This document shows, in pieces, positions 15,533 through 25,200 of a stretch of DNA of 47,963 bases. The stretch is from Lachnospiraceae bacterium Zagget2. Lineage in GTDB: Bacteria; Bacillota; Clostridia; Lachnospirales; Lachnospiraceae. Location: positions 1 to 47,963 of the forward strand of contig MSHD01000004.1 of NCBI GenBank assembly GCA_001941045.1, read 5' to 3'. The notes beneath the pieces were generated by a model, which saw nothing but the letters and a program-made list of their open reading frames with translations, was not told the DNA's origin and ran no database searches. The position numbers and the translations under genes were made by a program. How positions within the stretch are numbered: the first letter of the stretch is position 1; each line of letters begins with the position of its first letter.

Positions 15533-16735
15533 ATGAAAAAGTTACTTTGTCTTATGCTGACGGCGGTTGTTGCATTCTCTGCTGTCGCATGCGGAAGCTC
15601 CAGCTCGAGTTCGTCCGAGGAGGCGGAGAGCACGGAGAGCACTGAGTCTGAGGAGAGCACGGCAGAGAGCGGTGAGACCTTCAAGATCGGCGTGATCGGA
15701 CCGATGACCGGTGATTATGCGCAGTATGGCCTTGGCGTATACAATGCGGCGCTGATCGCGGCTGAGGAGATCAATGCTGCGGGCGGTATCAACGGCTACC
15801 AGATCGAGATCCTGGACGCCGGCGATGACCAGGGTGATCCGGAGAAGGCAGTTAACGCTTACAATGACCTGCTCGACAAGGGCATGCAGATCCTGGATGG
15901 TACCGTGACGAGCGGCGCCTGCATCGCAGTCAGCGCGGAAGCGGCGGAGAAGACCTTCCTGTTCACCCCGTCCGGCAGCGCAGTAGACTGCATTACGGCT
16001 GGTTCCAATGAGTTCCGTATGTGCTTCACGGATCCGATGCAGGGATCAAAGTCCGCACAGTATATTTCTGAGAATGGTCTTGCAACGAAGGTTGCTGTGA
16101 TCTATGACTCGGCTGCGGATTACAATGTAGGTATCCATGATTCTTTCGTTGAGGCGGCTGCGGAGTACGGTCTGGAGGTCGTAGCTGACGAGGCTTATAC
16201 GACGGACAGCAACACGGACTTCTCTGTACAGCTCAATAAGGTGAAGGAGAGCGGCGCGGAGCTTCTGTTCCTGCCGAACTACTACTCTGATGACGCGCTG
16301 ATCCTTCAGCAGGCAAGCGATATCGGACTTGACATTCTGTTCTTCGGCGTGGACGGCATGGATGGTATCCTGGCTGTGGAGAACTTCGACACGAGCCTCG
16401 CAGAGGGCGCGATGCTGCTGACCCCGTTCTCGGCGACTGCTGAGGATGAGCTGACGCAGTCCTTTGTTGCCGCTTACGAGGAGGCTTACGGTGAGACCCC
16501 GAACCAGTTCGCGGCGGATTCCTATGATGTGATCTACGCAATCAAGCTGGCGGCTGAGGATGCGGGTATTACCCCGGATATGAGCAATGAGGATATCAGT
16601 GCTGCGCTGACGGCTTCCATGCTGAACATTACGCTGGAAGGCCTGACCGGTACCTCGACCTGGACTGAGGACGGCGAGTGCGACAAGTCCCCGAAGGCTG
16701 TCGTGATCGAGAACGGCGCTTACACGATGATGTAA
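15533..16735 (+). CDS. livJ: Branched-chain amino-acid ABC transporter substrate-binding lipoprotein
   Basis: 400 residues. A lipoprotein signal ends in the lipobox FSAVAC (Cys20), followed by a Ser/Glu-rich tether and a type I periplasmic-binding fold (Peripla_BP_6): FKIGVIGPMTGDYAQYG at the N-lobe, then AAEEINAAGG and EILDAGDDQGDPEKA. It captures Leu/Ile/Val or a related amino acid outside the membrane for LivHMGF; the exact ligand is not readable. RBS GGAGGAAAG lies just before the ATG. First and probably most highly expressed gene of the operon, since a hairpin follows its stop. Confidence 0.93.
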   Translation: MKKLLCLMLTAVVAFSAVACGSSSSSSSEEAESTESTESEESTAESGETFKIGVIGPMTGDYAQYGLGVYNAALIAAEEINAAGGINGYQIEILDAGDDQGDPEKAVNAYNDLLDKGMQILDGTVTSGACIAVSAEAAEKTFLFTPSGSAVDCITAGSNEFRMCFTDPMQGSKSAQYISENGLATKVAVIYDSAADYNVGIHDSFVEAAAEYGLEVVADEAYTTDSNTDFSVQLNKVKESGAELLFLPNYYSDDALILQQASDIGLDILFFGVDGMDGILAVENFDTSLAEGAMLLTPFSATAEDELTQSFVAAYEEAYGETPNQFAADSYDVIYAIKLAAEDAGITPDMSNEDISAALTASMLNITLEGLTGTSTWTEDGECDKSPKAVVIENGAYTMM

Positions 16736-16783
16736 GAGGCGCTTCAGCGCAGGTTTTCGAGTTTTTGGCTTAACTTTTAAGAG

Positions 16784-16819
16784 GGGCGGTGGTGGCGTAA
16801 GCGCCGGGTCACCGCCCTT
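16784..16819 (+). terminator. Intercistronic hairpin between livJ and livH
   Basis: GGGCGGTG (16784-16791) pairs with CACCGCCC (16810-16817) around an inner GGCG/CGCC stem, followed by a short T-run. The weak tail suggests partial termination or 3' protection of livJ mRNA, as often seen after binding-protein genes. Confidence 0.65.
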
Positions 16820-16839
16820 TCCGTTTTACGAGGTGTACT

Positions 16840-17724
16840 ATGAGTTTTCTTTCTTATCTAAAAGATGGGATCAGTCTGGGCAGCGTCTATGCGATCATCG
16901 CCCTCGGCTACACGATGGTGTACGGAATCGCGAAGATGCTGAATTTTGCGCATGGAGATGTTATCATGGTCGGCGCGTTTGTGATCCTCACGGCGATCAC
17001 GAAGGCGGGCCTCTCCCCGGCGGTTTCGATTATCCTGGGCGTAGTGTTCTGCACGGTTCTGGGTATTACGATTGAGATGGTTGCGTACCGGCCGCTGCGC
17101 AAGGCGGCTTCCAAGCTGGCAGTGCTGATCACGGCGATTGGCGTCAGCTACCTTTTGCAGAATCTGGCGCTGCTGATCTTCGGGGCGGACGCGAAGAGCT
17201 TTGTGACGGTGATCGACGTTCCCTCACTTGTTCTCTTTGATGGGCAGCTCACGATCAAGGGCATCGCGCTCGTGACCATTGCGGTGTGTATCGTGATCAT
17301 GATCGCGCTGACCTGGTTCGTGAAAAGGACAAAGCCGGGACATGCCATGCAGGCGGTTGCCGAGGATCAGGACGCTGCACGGCTCATGGGTATCAATGTC
17401 AATGCGACGATCTCCCTTACCTTTGCAATCGGTTCCGGGCTTGCTGCGATTGCCGGCTTGCTGCTCTGTTCCATGTATCCGTCTTTGACGCCGTACACCG
17501 GCTCTATGCCGGGTATCAAGGCGTTTGTCGCCGCGGTCTTCGGCGGGATCGGTTCGATCTCCGGCGCGATGGTAGGCGGCCTGCTGCTCGGCGTCATTGA
17601 AATCTTTGGAAAGGCCTATATTTCTTCCCAGGTGGCGGACGCGATCGTATTTGCGGTACTGATTCTTGTACTCCTGATCAAACCGACCGGGCTCTTCGGG
17701 AAAAATATTCAGGAAAAGGTGTAG
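16840..17724 (+). CDS. livH: Branched-chain amino-acid ABC transporter permease LivH
   Basis: 294 residues with about eight membrane helices. It has the LivH opening GSVYAIIALGYTMVYGIAKMLNFAHG and the EAA-type coupling region (KRTKPGHAMQAVAEDQDAARLMGIN), ending GLFGKNIQEKV. It forms the translocation channel with LivM. GAGGTG lies before ATG 16840. It is separated from livJ by 104 bases containing the hairpin and from livM by ten bases. Confidence 0.94.
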   Translation: MSFLSYLKDGISLGSVYAIIALGYTMVYGIAKMLNFAHGDVIMVGAFVILTAITKAGLSPAVSIILGVVFCTVLGITIEMVAYRPLRKAASKLAVLITAIGVSYLLQNLALLIFGADAKSFVTVIDVPSLVLFDGQLTIKGIALVTIAVCIVIMIALTWFVKRTKPGHAMQAVAEDQDAARLMGINVNATISLTFAIGSGLAAIAGLLLCSMYPSLTPYTGSMPGIKAFVAAVFGGIGSISGAMVGGLLLGVIEIFGKAYISSQVADAIVFAVLILVLLIKPTGLFGKNIQEKV

Positions 17725-17734
17725 GGCAGCGGAT

Positions 17735-18811
17735 ATGAAGAAGAAAATGATAAACAGTACATCGAAAAACAATCTGTTGACCTATCTGATGGTGCTCGTG
17801 ATTTTCGTGATCGTACAGACCCTGTCCGCGACCGGAAATCTCTCCAACCTGCTCACCGGCCTGCTTGTCCCGCTCTGCGTCTATACGATCGCGGCAGTAT
17901 CGCTGAACCTGGTGGTGGGTTTCTCCGGAGAGCTGAGCCTTGGACACGCGGGTTTCATGTGCGTGGGTGCTTTCTCGAGCGCGATCTTTTCCAACGCGAT
18001 GGCTGATGTGATCCCTTCTCTTCCGAGATTGATCCTTGCGATTCTGATCGGCGCGCTGGTGGCGGCAGTGTTCGGACTGCTGATCGGTATCCCGGTGCTG
18101 CGTCTGCGCGGCGACTATCTCGCGATTGTCACGCTGGCCTTCGGCGAGATTATCAAGAATCTGATCAATGTCATGTATGTCGGCGTGGATGAGAACGGGC
18201 TTCATGTGGCTGCAGATTCGGCTGGCCTTGGTCTTTCGGAAAACGGCCAGGAGATTCTGAAAGGGGCGCTCGGTATCTCCGGTACATCGGCACTCTACAG
18301 CGATATCAAGAGCTGGTTTTTCCCGATTGGAATTGTGCTTCTTCTGATTACACTGTTCATCGTGCAGAACCTGGTGAATTCGCGGAGCGGACGTGCGATC
18401 ATGGCTGCGCGTGACAACCGGATTGCGGCGGAGTCGAACGGCATCAACGTGACGAAATACAAGCTGATGGCCTTCACGATCTCGGCGGCGCTGGCCGGGG
18501 TGTCGGGTGTTCTCTACGCACATAACCTTTCCATGCTGAAGGTTTCCGTCTTCGATTATAACATGTCCATTCTCATCCTCGTGTACGTGGTGCTGGGCGG
18601 TATCGGAAACGTTCGCGGTTCCATCATTGCAACGATCATTCTGTATGCGCTGCCGGAGCTGCTGCGCGGTTTCTCGACCTACCGTATGCTGATCTACGCG
18701 GTCGTGCTGATTGCGATGATGCTCTTTAACTGGGCGCCCGCGGCGCGCGACTGGAGGAGCAGGGTGCTGGAGAGAATCAAGTCTCTCCTGCCGAAGAAGG
18801 GGGTGGAGTGA
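17735..18811 (+). CDS. livM: Branched-chain amino-acid ABC transporter permease LivM
   Basis: 358 residues, about nine to ten membrane helices. LivM blocks are clear: LNLVVGFSGELSLGHAGFMCVGA, the coupling helix SRSGRAIMAARDNRIAAESNGIN and GGIGNVRGSIIA. It pairs with LivH. Its stop overlaps the GTG/ATG start region of livG, so translation is coupled. Confidence 0.94.
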   Translation: MKKKMINSTSKNNLLTYLMVLVIFVIVQTLSATGNLSNLLTGLLVPLCVYTIAAVSLNLVVGFSGELSLGHAGFMCVGAFSSAIFSNAMADVIPSLPRLILAILIGALVAAVFGLLIGIPVLRLRGDYLAIVTLAFGEIIKNLINVMYVGVDENGLHVAADSAGLGLSENGQEILKGALGISGTSALYSDIKSWFFPIGIVLLLITLFIVQNLVNSRSGRAIMAARDNRIAAESNGINVTKYKLMAFTISAALAGVSGVLYAHNLSMLKVSVFDYNMSILILVYVVLGGIGNVRGSIIATIILYALPELLRGFSTYRMLIYAVVLIAMMLFNWAPAARDWRSRVLERIKSLLPKKGVE

Positions 18812-18813
18812 CC

Positions 18814-19578
18814 ATGGCGATGCTGGAAGTGAAAAACCTGGGAATCTCCTTCGGAGGACTGCGTGCAGTCGACGATTTCAATCTGAAGATTGAAGAGGGC
18901 CAGCTCTATGGCCTGATCGGTCCGAACGGCGCCGGCAAGACGACGGTCTTCAACATGTTAACCGGCGTTTATAAGCCCACGGACGGAAAGATCTTTCTGG
19001 ACGGCGTGGACATTACAGGGAAGAATAACGTCGAGATTAATAAGGAAGGCATTGCCCGTACTTTCCAGAATATCCGTCTGTTTTCCGATATGACGGTGCT
19101 GGACAATGTAAAGGCCGGTCTTCACAATCAGAAGGAATATATTTACTCGACGATTACCGGTATCCTGCGGCTGCCGCGTTATCATAAGGCAGAACGCGCG
19201 ATGGACGAAAAGGCGATGGAGCTTCTGAAGGTCTTTGATCTCGACGGAGAAGCCGATTATAAGGCGTCCAATCTGCCCTACGGAAAGCAGCGCAAGCTCG
19301 AGATTGCCAGAGCGCTGGCCACGAACCCGAAGCTGCTGCTTCTGGACGAGCCTGCGGCGGGCATGAATCCGAACGAGACACAGGAACTGATGAAGACGAT
19401 CCGTTTCGTGCGGGACGAATTCCACATTACGATTCTGCTGATTGAGCACGATATGAAGCTGGTTGCAGGCATCTGTGAGGAGTTGACGGTGCTGAATTTT
19501 GGACAGATTCTGACGAGCGGAGAGACTTCTGATGTGCTGAAGGATCCGAAGGTCATCACGGCCTATCTCGGAGAGTAG
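18814..19578 (+). CDS. livG: Branched-chain amino-acid ABC transporter ATPase LivG
   Basis: 254 residues with Walker A GPNGAGKTT, a LivG-type signature (LPYGKQRKLEIARAL), Walker B LLLLDEPAAGMN and switch His (LLIEHDM). The AAGMNP sequence and the C-terminal ending KVITAYLGE are LivG hallmarks. ATG 18814 follows GGTGGAG with good spacing; an in-frame GTG six bases earlier is the alternative start. It works as a heterodimer with LivF. Confidence 0.93.
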   Translation: MAMLEVKNLGISFGGLRAVDDFNLKIEEGQLYGLIGPNGAGKTTVFNMLTGVYKPTDGKIFLDGVDITGKNNVEINKEGIARTFQNIRLFSDMTVLDNVKAGLHNQKEYIYSTITGILRLPRYHKAERAMDEKAMELLKVFDLDGEADYKASNLPYGKQRKLEIARALATNPKLLLLDEPAAGMNPNETQELMKTIRFVRDEFHITILLIEHDMKLVAGICEELTVLNFGQILTSGETSDVLKDPKVITAYLGE

Positions 19579-19590
19579 GAGGGACGTAAG

Positions 19591-20301
19591 ATGGCAATGC
19601 TGGAAATCAAAGATCTGGAAGTCTACTATGGCGTGATTCAGGCGATCAAGGGAATTTCCTTCGAGGTGAACGAGGGAGAAATCATTGCACTTATCGGCGC
19701 GAACGGCGCCGGCAAGACGACGATCCTCCATACGATCTCGGGCCTGATCGCTCCGAAGAAGGGCAGCGTGAGCTTCGAGGGAAAGGAAATCACGAAGACG
19801 CCCGCCTACAAGATCGTCGAGTCGGGGATCGCGCAGGTGCCGGAGGGGCGCCGCGTGTTCGCTTCCTTAAGCGTTCTGCAGAACCTGCGGCTCGGCGCTT
19901 ACACGAGAAAGAATAAGCAGGAGATCGAGGAGACGCTGCAGATGGTTTACAGCCGTTTTCCACGTCTCGAGGAACGTAAGAATCAGCCGGCCGGCACGCT
20001 CTCCGGCGGCGAGCAGCAGATGCTCGCGATGGGCCGTGCGCTTATGTCGGAGCCGCGTATTCTGCTGATGGACGAGCCCTCGATGGGACTTTCCCCGATT
20101 TTTGTAAACGAGATCTTCGATATCATCCAGAAGGTCAGCGAGGCCGGGACAACCGTGCTGCTCGTGGAGCAGAACGCGAAGAAGGCGCTCTCGATCGCGG
20201 ACAGGGGCTATGTTCTTGAGACCGGCCGCATCGTGCTGGAGGGCAAGGCTTCCGAGCTGATGAACGATGAGTCGGTGAAGAAGGCCTATCTCGGAGAATA
20301 A
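19591..20301 (+). CDS. livF: Branched-chain amino-acid ABC transporter ATPase LivF
   Basis: 236 residues: Walker A GANGAGKTT, signature LSGGEQQMLAMGRAL, Walker B ILLMDEPSMGLS, switch region LLVEQNA. The VPEGRRVFASLSV segment is diagnostic for LivF. AGGAGG precedes the ATG, 12 bases after livG. Last gene of livJHMGF, followed by a terminator. Confidence 0.94.
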   Translation: MAMLEIKDLEVYYGVIQAIKGISFEVNEGEIIALIGANGAGKTTILHTISGLIAPKKGSVSFEGKEITKTPAYKIVESGIAQVPEGRRVFASLSVLQNLRLGAYTRKNKQEIEETLQMVYSRFPRLEERKNQPAGTLSGGEQQMLAMGRALMSEPRILLMDEPSMGLSPIFVNEIFDIIQKVSEAGTTVLLVEQNAKKALSIADRGYVLETGRIVLEGKASELMNDESVKKAYLGE

Positions 20302-20314
20302 ATATTTAGGCTGT

Positions 20315-20368
20315 AAAAAACCGTTGGCATGTGGTAAAATGGAGAAAATCACATGTCGGCGGTTTTTT
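20315..20368 (+). terminator. Terminator of the liv operon
   Basis: AAAAAACCG (20315-20323) and CGGTTTTTT pair around an inner GCATGTG/CACATG(T) stem, with a large apical loop and a T6 tail. It lies just before glgB. Confidence 0.75.
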
Positions 20369-20395
20369 GTATTCCGGCGGCGGAAGGGGAGGCTT

Positions 20396-22330
20396 ATGGG
20401 AAAGCAGTCATTGAGCGAAGCGTCAGGAGGAGAGCTCTGGTGCGCAGTCACGGACATGGACCAGTACCTTTTCGGACAGGGAACGCACTATGAGATCTAC
20501 AAAAAGCTCGGAGCGCATCCGGCTGAGTATGAGGGGGAGCAGGGCGTCTACTTTGCAGTATGGGCGCCGAATGCCAAAGGCGTGCGTGTGGTCGGCGACT
20601 TCAACAGCTGGGGCAGTGACGGTTACAAGATGCAGCGCCTCGAGCCGCTCGGCATTTATGAGGTCTTTATACCGGGACTGAAGCCGGGGAATCTCTATAA
20701 ATATCTGATTGAGACGAAGAAGGGTGACTATCTCTATAAAGCGGATCCCTTTGCGTTCTACGCGGAAATGCGTCCGGGCACGGCCTCGCGTATCGCGGAT
20801 ATCGATCATTTCACCTGGAGCGACGAGCGCTGGATGGAGAAACGAAAGAGCTGGAATGCCGCCGAATCTCCGATGTCGATCTACGAGGTGCATCCCGGCT
20901 CCTGGAGGCGCCACGAGCATGACGAGGATGAGGACGGCTATTACAATTACCGTGAATTCGCGGTGGAGCTGACGAAGTATGTGAAAGAGATGGGTTATAC
21001 CCACATCGAGCTGATGGGGATCGCAGAGCATCCCTTCGACGGCTCCTGGGGTTATCAGGTGACAGGCTATTTCGCACCGACCTCGCGTCACGGTTCGCCT
21101 GCAGACTTCCAGTATATGATGGATTATTTCCATAAGAATAATATCGGCGTCATCCTCGACTGGGTACCGGCGCACTTCCCGCGGGATGCGCACGGACTTG
21201 CGAATTTCGATGGAACGCCGCTCTATGAGCATCCGGATTCCAGGCGAGGTGAGCATCCGGACTGGGGCACAAAGATTTTCAACTATGAGAAGTCGGAGGT
21301 GCGGAATTTCCTGATCGCGAATGCGCTCTACTGGCTGAATCACTACCATGTGGACGGACTGAGGGTGGACGCAGTGGCCTCGATGCTCTACCTGGATTAT
21401 GGCAAGCGCGACGGTCAGTGGCTGCCGAACAAATACGGCGGAAATCAGAACCTCGATGCGATCTGGTTCTTCAAGCACCTGAATTCGATCATCCGCGGCC
21501 GCAAGGACGGCTCGATGATCATTGCGGAGGAGTCGACGGCCTGGCCGGGTGTCACGAAGGATCCCGATGAAGACGGCCTCGGCTTTACCTTCAAGTGGAA
21601 CATGGGCTGGATGAACGATTTCCTCGAGTATATGAAACTTGACCCTTATTTCCGCAAGGACAATCACAATAAGATGACCTTCGCGATGAGCTATGCTTAC
21701 AGTGAGAATTACATCCTCGTGTTGTCTCACGATGAGGTTGTGCATCTGAAGTGTTCGATGCTGAACAAGATGCCAGGCTATCTGGTGGACAAGTTTGCGA
21801 ATCTCAGAGCCGGATATACCTTTATGATCGGTCATCCGGGCAAGAAGCTGCTCTTCATGGGAAATGAATTCGCGCAGTTGCGGGAGTGGAGCGAGGACCG
21901 GGAGCTCGACTGGTACCTGCTCGACGAGGAGCGGCATCGGCAGATGCAGAACTACGTGAAGGCGCTGCTGCATTTATATCGGAAATATCGTTGCCTCTAC
22001 GAGCTGGACGATCACTGGGAAGGTTTCCAGTGGATCAATGTGGATGACTGCTTCCGCAGCATCTTCAGTTTTGTGCGCTACAGCAAGTCGAAGCGAAAGA
22101 GCCTTCTGTTTGTCATGAATTTCACGCCGATGGAATACGCGGATTACCGGGTCGGCGTGCCCAAGAAGAAGAACTATCGTCTTGTGCTCGATGGCGACGC
22201 CGCGGAGTTTGGCGGAAATGGCCGTGAAAAGGCAGAATTTTTTGAGGCAAAAAAGGGCGCCTGCGACAACCAGCCGTACTATCTGGAATATCCGCTTTCG
22301 CCCTATGGAGTGGCGGTGTTTGAGTTTTAG
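20396..22330 (+). CDS. glgB: 1,4-alpha-glucan (glycogen) branching enzyme
   Basis: 644 residues. An N-terminal CBM48 (about 40-130; VYFAVWAPNAKGVRVVGDFN) precedes a GH13 catalytic barrel with the nucleophile Asp325 in DGLRVDAVASM, the acid Glu in IAEESTAWPG and the transition-state Asp in LSHDEVVH, then a C-terminal all-beta domain. It cuts alpha-1,4 chains and rejoins them as alpha-1,6 branches in glycogen. Start ATG 20396 has GGGGAGG five bases upstream; a longer frame begins inside the liv terminator and is unlikely. No other glg gene is adjacent. Its TAG stop overlaps the stop of the convergent minus-strand gene. Confidence 0.95.
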   Translation: MGKQSLSEASGGELWCAVTDMDQYLFGQGTHYEIYKKLGAHPAEYEGEQGVYFAVWAPNAKGVRVVGDFNSWGSDGYKMQRLEPLGIYEVFIPGLKPGNLYKYLIETKKGDYLYKADPFAFYAEMRPGTASRIADIDHFTWSDERWMEKRKSWNAAESPMSIYEVHPGSWRRHEHDEDEDGYYNYREFAVELTKYVKEMGYTHIELMGIAEHPFDGSWGYQVTGYFAPTSRHGSPADFQYMMDYFHKNNIGVILDWVPAHFPRDAHGLANFDGTPLYEHPDSRRGEHPDWGTKIFNYEKSEVRNFLIANALYWLNHYHVDGLRVDAVASMLYLDYGKRDGQWLPNKYGGNQNLDAIWFFKHLNSIIRGRKDGSMIIAEESTAWPGVTKDPDEDGLGFTFKWNMGWMNDFLEYMKLDPYFRKDNHNKMTFAMSYAYSENYILVLSHDEVVHLKCSMLNKMPGYLVDKFANLRAGYTFMIGHPGKKLLFMGNEFAQLREWSEDRELDWYLLDEERHRQMQNYVKALLHLYRKYRCLYELDDHWEGFQWINVDDCFRSIFSFVRYSKSKRKSLLFVMNFTPMEYADYRVGVPKKKNYRLVLDGDAAEFGGNGREKAEFFEAKKGACDNQPYYLEYPLSPYGVAVFEF

Positions 22331-23112
22331 AAATCCGCCCCGGCGATTACCTTCGGAATATGATGCATATCCGCAGCGATATCCGTGAAGGAGCTGAAAT
22401 AGCTGCCGATGATTTTGCGGGTGTTTGCCAGGCAATAAAGATCAAGCAGGGCATCGTGCATGCCTTCGGCGCTGTCTCTTCGGAGGCAGCGCTTTTCATT
22501 GGAAAGAATACGGCCAGGGAAGGCGCTGCGAAGCGCGGCCTCTTCTGCGCGGTCGTCGGTCGCCAGATAAAACATGGTGTCCGGATCGCTCTCAAGTTCC
22601 TTTTTCATGGAGTGCAGGAAGGCGTCCGTCGAACTTCTGCCGATTGCAGGCTGATTGTCCGTGCGGCGAATGTGGACGCCGACGCAGGAGGTGCCGAAGC
22701 GTGCGGTCATTTCATCGATGCGTGCCTGCAGGGCTTCTGTCGGGCGGAAAAGATGATAATCCTCAGCCGGATAGAACCATTCCCAGGTGAAAATATAGGT
22801 ATTTCCGCATAAGGAAGCGGCGTATGCCGGATCCAGCCCATCGGAATTGCGATGCGCTGTGATCTCTTCATTTGTCAGATGATTTCTGGCAGTTTTCTGG
22901 TAAAAAAGCTTGCGGGGGTCGGCCACGGAGCGGATGCTCGTGATCTCGAATTCTGTTACAGGCTGAAACAGTTCTTCGAAAGGACAGTTCAGTTCTGCAT
23001 TGCAGAGCCAGAGCACACGGAGCTCTTCCTGCCGCTCCTTTGCCAGTCTCCACCCGGAATTTATCACGCGCATTCTATTGCATAAACCGCCTGAAGGTTG
23101 TATGATTATCAT
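22327..23112 (-). CDS. Fucosyltransferase-like glycosyltransferase
   Basis: 261 residues, soluble. The N-terminal IIIQPSGGLCNRMRVINSG resembles the GDP-sugar-binding start of NodZ/GT11/GT23-type enzymes, and VGVHIRRTDN carries the HxRR motif that contacts the GDP-fucose pyrophosphate. The C-terminal IIGSYFSSFTDIA matches their conserved serine-rich end. ATG 23112 follows GAGGT with good spacing. The donor could be GDP-fucose, but the family call rests on motifs only. It is divergent from the glycan cluster and probably belongs to it functionally. Its stop overlaps the glgB stop. Confidence 0.65.
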   Translation of the reverse strand: MIIIQPSGGLCNRMRVINSGWRLAKERQEELRVLWLCNAELNCPFEELFQPVTEFEITSIRSVADPRKLFYQKTARNHLTNEEITAHRNSDGLDPAYAASLCGNTYIFTWEWFYPAEDYHLFRPTEALQARIDEMTARFGTSCVGVHIRRTDNQPAIGRSSTDAFLHSMKKELESDPDTMFYLATDDRAEEAALRSAFPGRILSNEKRCLRRDSAEGMHDALLDLYCLANTRKIIGSYFSSFTDIAADMHHIPKVIAGADF

Positions 23113-23198
23113 TGTATGACCTCGCTTATTTATGATGTCGGAAATAATAGACATAGTATAGCATAACGGGCGGGCAACTTGCAACGGATGGTAGAAAA

Positions 23199-24419
23199 AT
23201 GGCGTTAAAGGTTCTGGAGATCAATACAGTCTGCCAGGGGGGCAGCGTTGGACGTATCACGGTCGATATCAGCCGTACGCTGAAGGAAAACGGCGATGAG
23301 TGTCTGATTGCCCATGGTCGGCGGGCTGCGCCGGAGGACGTTCCTGCATTCCGCTTTGGTACAAACCTCGATATGGGCATGCATGTGCTTGCTACCTTTT
23401 TGAAGGGAGAGCACGGCTTTGCCTCGCGGCGGCAGACCGAAAGGCTGATTGATAAGATAAAAGAATATGATCCGGATGTGATTCAGCTTCATAATATCCA
23501 TGGCTTTGTGCTCCAGGCTGAGCTGCTGTTTGACTATCTGAAAAAGGCAGGCAAACCGGTCGTATGGACACTGCATGATTGCTGGTCTTACACGGGGCAC
23601 TGTGCGTTCTACGACTACAATGGCTGCGCGGAGTGGAAGAATGGCTGCAGGACATGCCGGGAGTATCGAAAGACTTATCCCTACGCTCTCTTCCGGAATA
23701 ACACGGCTCAGAATTTTGAGCGAAAGCGTGCTGCGTTTACGGGCGTGCCGAATCTGACCATCGTAACGCCGTCCGCGTGGCTGGCTGACCAGCTTTCGCT
23801 TTCTTTTCTGCGGGAGTATCCGATGAAGGTCATCCCAAACGGAATAGACCTTGAGGTGTTCAGACCGCGGGAAAGCGTGCTCAGGCAGGAGCTCGGCCTT
23901 AAGAATCAGTTTGTGGTTCTCGGCGTGGCGAACGTCTGGGAGCGCCGAAAGGGTCTTGCATATTTCCGGAAGCTGGCGGAAATGCTGCCGGATGATATCA
24001 GAATTGTGCTGATCGGGCTTGACCGGAAGCAGCGGCGCAGCCTGCCGGAGGGCGTGATTGGACTTGAAAAAACGGAGAATGCACAGCAGCTTGCCGAATA
24101 CTATACGATGGCTGATGTCTTTGTGAACGCGACGCTGGAAGACAATTTCCCGACAACGAATCTGGAGGCGCTTGCCTGTGGTACGCCTGTCATCACTTTT
24201 GATACGGGCGGAAGCCCGGAGAGTCTTGATGAGACTTGCGGCCGGATTGTGCCGAAGGGCGATGTCAGGGCATTACATGAAGCCATTCTGGAGGAAAGAA
24301 GAACCCCGCATAGCAGGGAAGCCTGCCTGAAGAGAGCGGGGCGTTATGAAAAAGAGGGGCGCTTTCAGGAATATGTGGAGCTCTATCACAGGCTGGCCTC
24401 CAGTCAGGAGATAAAATGA
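23199..24419 (+). CDS. GT4-family (group 1) glycosyltransferase
   Basis: 406 residues, two Rossmann-like halves (GT-B fold). N-terminal nucleotide: GGSVGRITVDISRTL; the C-terminal half has PNGIDLEVFRP and the donor-binding block EDNFPTTNLEALACGTPVITFDTGGSPE with the EX7E-like glutamates. No membrane segments. It transfers sugars from a nucleotide donor to a lipid-linked or surface glycan acceptor. The ATG overlaps the next gene by four bases (ATGA). First gene of an eight-gene plus-strand glycan run; the RBS is weak. Confidence 0.88.
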   Translation: MALKVLEINTVCQGGSVGRITVDISRTLKENGDECLIAHGRRAAPEDVPAFRFGTNLDMGMHVLATFLKGEHGFASRRQTERLIDKIKEYDPDVIQLHNIHGFVLQAELLFDYLKKAGKPVVWTLHDCWSYTGHCAFYDYNGCAEWKNGCRTCREYRKTYPYALFRNNTAQNFERKRAAFTGVPNLTIVTPSAWLADQLSLSFLREYPMKVIPNGIDLEVFRPRESVLRQELGLKNQFVVLGVANVWERRKGLAYFRKLAEMLPDDIRIVLIGLDRKQRRSLPEGVIGLEKTENAQQLAEYYTMADVFVNATLEDNFPTTNLEALACGTPVITFDTGGSPESLDETCGRIVPKGDVRALHEAILEERRTPHSREACLKRAGRYEKEGRFQEYVELYHRLASSQEIK

Positions 24420-25162
24420 ATACCAAACCGAAAGTCTCGGTCGTTACGACCACCTATAATGATATAGAAAATCTGCGGCGGATTCTCACACAGGTGAGCG
24501 CTCAGAGTTATCCCGATATGGAACACATCGTCGTCGACGGCGGCTCCACGGACGGCACGGTGGAGCTCCTGCGTGAGGTTTCGTCAGAAAAGGGAGAGAA
24601 GCTGCGCTGGATATCGGAGCCTGATCATGGCATTTATGACGCGATCAACAAGGGAATCCGTATGGCTACCGGCGATATCATTGGTTACTGCTGCGATCGC
24701 TATGCCCATGAGCAGGTGGTGGAGCATATGGTCAGGGTCATAACGGAGGAGGGCACCGACGGCGTGCACGGTGATCTCTGCTATGTGGATGGAGAGCGTA
24801 TTGTCCGCACCTGGAAACAGGGGCAGGGGTACATCCGCAGCGGCTGGATGCCCGGGCATCCGACTCTGTATCTTCGCCGGGAAGTCTACGAACGTTACGG
24901 TCTCTACAAGACGGATTACCGGATCTCCGGCGATTACGAATTCATGGTACGAATATTATACAAAAATCAGGTAAGATTATCCTATCTTCCGGAAACACTG
25001 ATTTATATGAGCTACGGCGGCACGAGCAATAAGAGCCTGGCCGCTTACCTCGAATCCCTGAAGGAAGGCCACCGCGCTCTGAAGGAAAACGGCGTTCCCT
25101 TTGCCTGCGTCACGGACGCGCTGCGGACTCTCCGGGTGCTGGCGCAATTTGTAAAAGTATGA
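24416..25162 (+). CDS. GT2-family glycosyltransferase (WcaA-like)
   Basis: 248 residues, GT-A fold: VSVVTTTYNDIENLRRIL at the start, VDGGSTDGT as the donor-binding motif, SEPDHGIYDAINKG, and a GDLCYVDGERI strand where the DxD-type metal site is expected. No membrane helices. Probably adds a sugar to the same surface polymer as the preceding GT4. Linked by ATGA overlap. Confidence 0.88.
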   Translation: MNTKPKVSVVTTTYNDIENLRRILTQVSAQSYPDMEHIVVDGGSTDGTVELLREVSSEKGEKLRWISEPDHGIYDAINKGIRMATGDIIGYCCDRYAHEQVVEHMVRVITEEGTDGVHGDLCYVDGERIVRTWKQGQGYIRSGWMPGHPTLYLRREVYERYGLYKTDYRISGDYEFMVRILYKNQVRLSYLPETLIYMSYGGTSNKSLAAYLESLKEGHRALKENGVPFACVTDALRTLRVLAQFVKV

Positions 25163-25200
25163 TATTCTTAGATGAGTAACTACAGGAGATCTGTTTTGAT

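Noticed and set aside
16784-16819. A riboswitch or attenuator between livJ and livH
   Set aside because: Only a simple hairpin is present, in an intergenic space after a binding-protein gene; no aptamer-like structure or leader peptide is seen.
20423-21973. Minus-strand open frame of 516 codons opposite glgB
   Set aside because: A shadow of glgB with atypical composition and no start signal.
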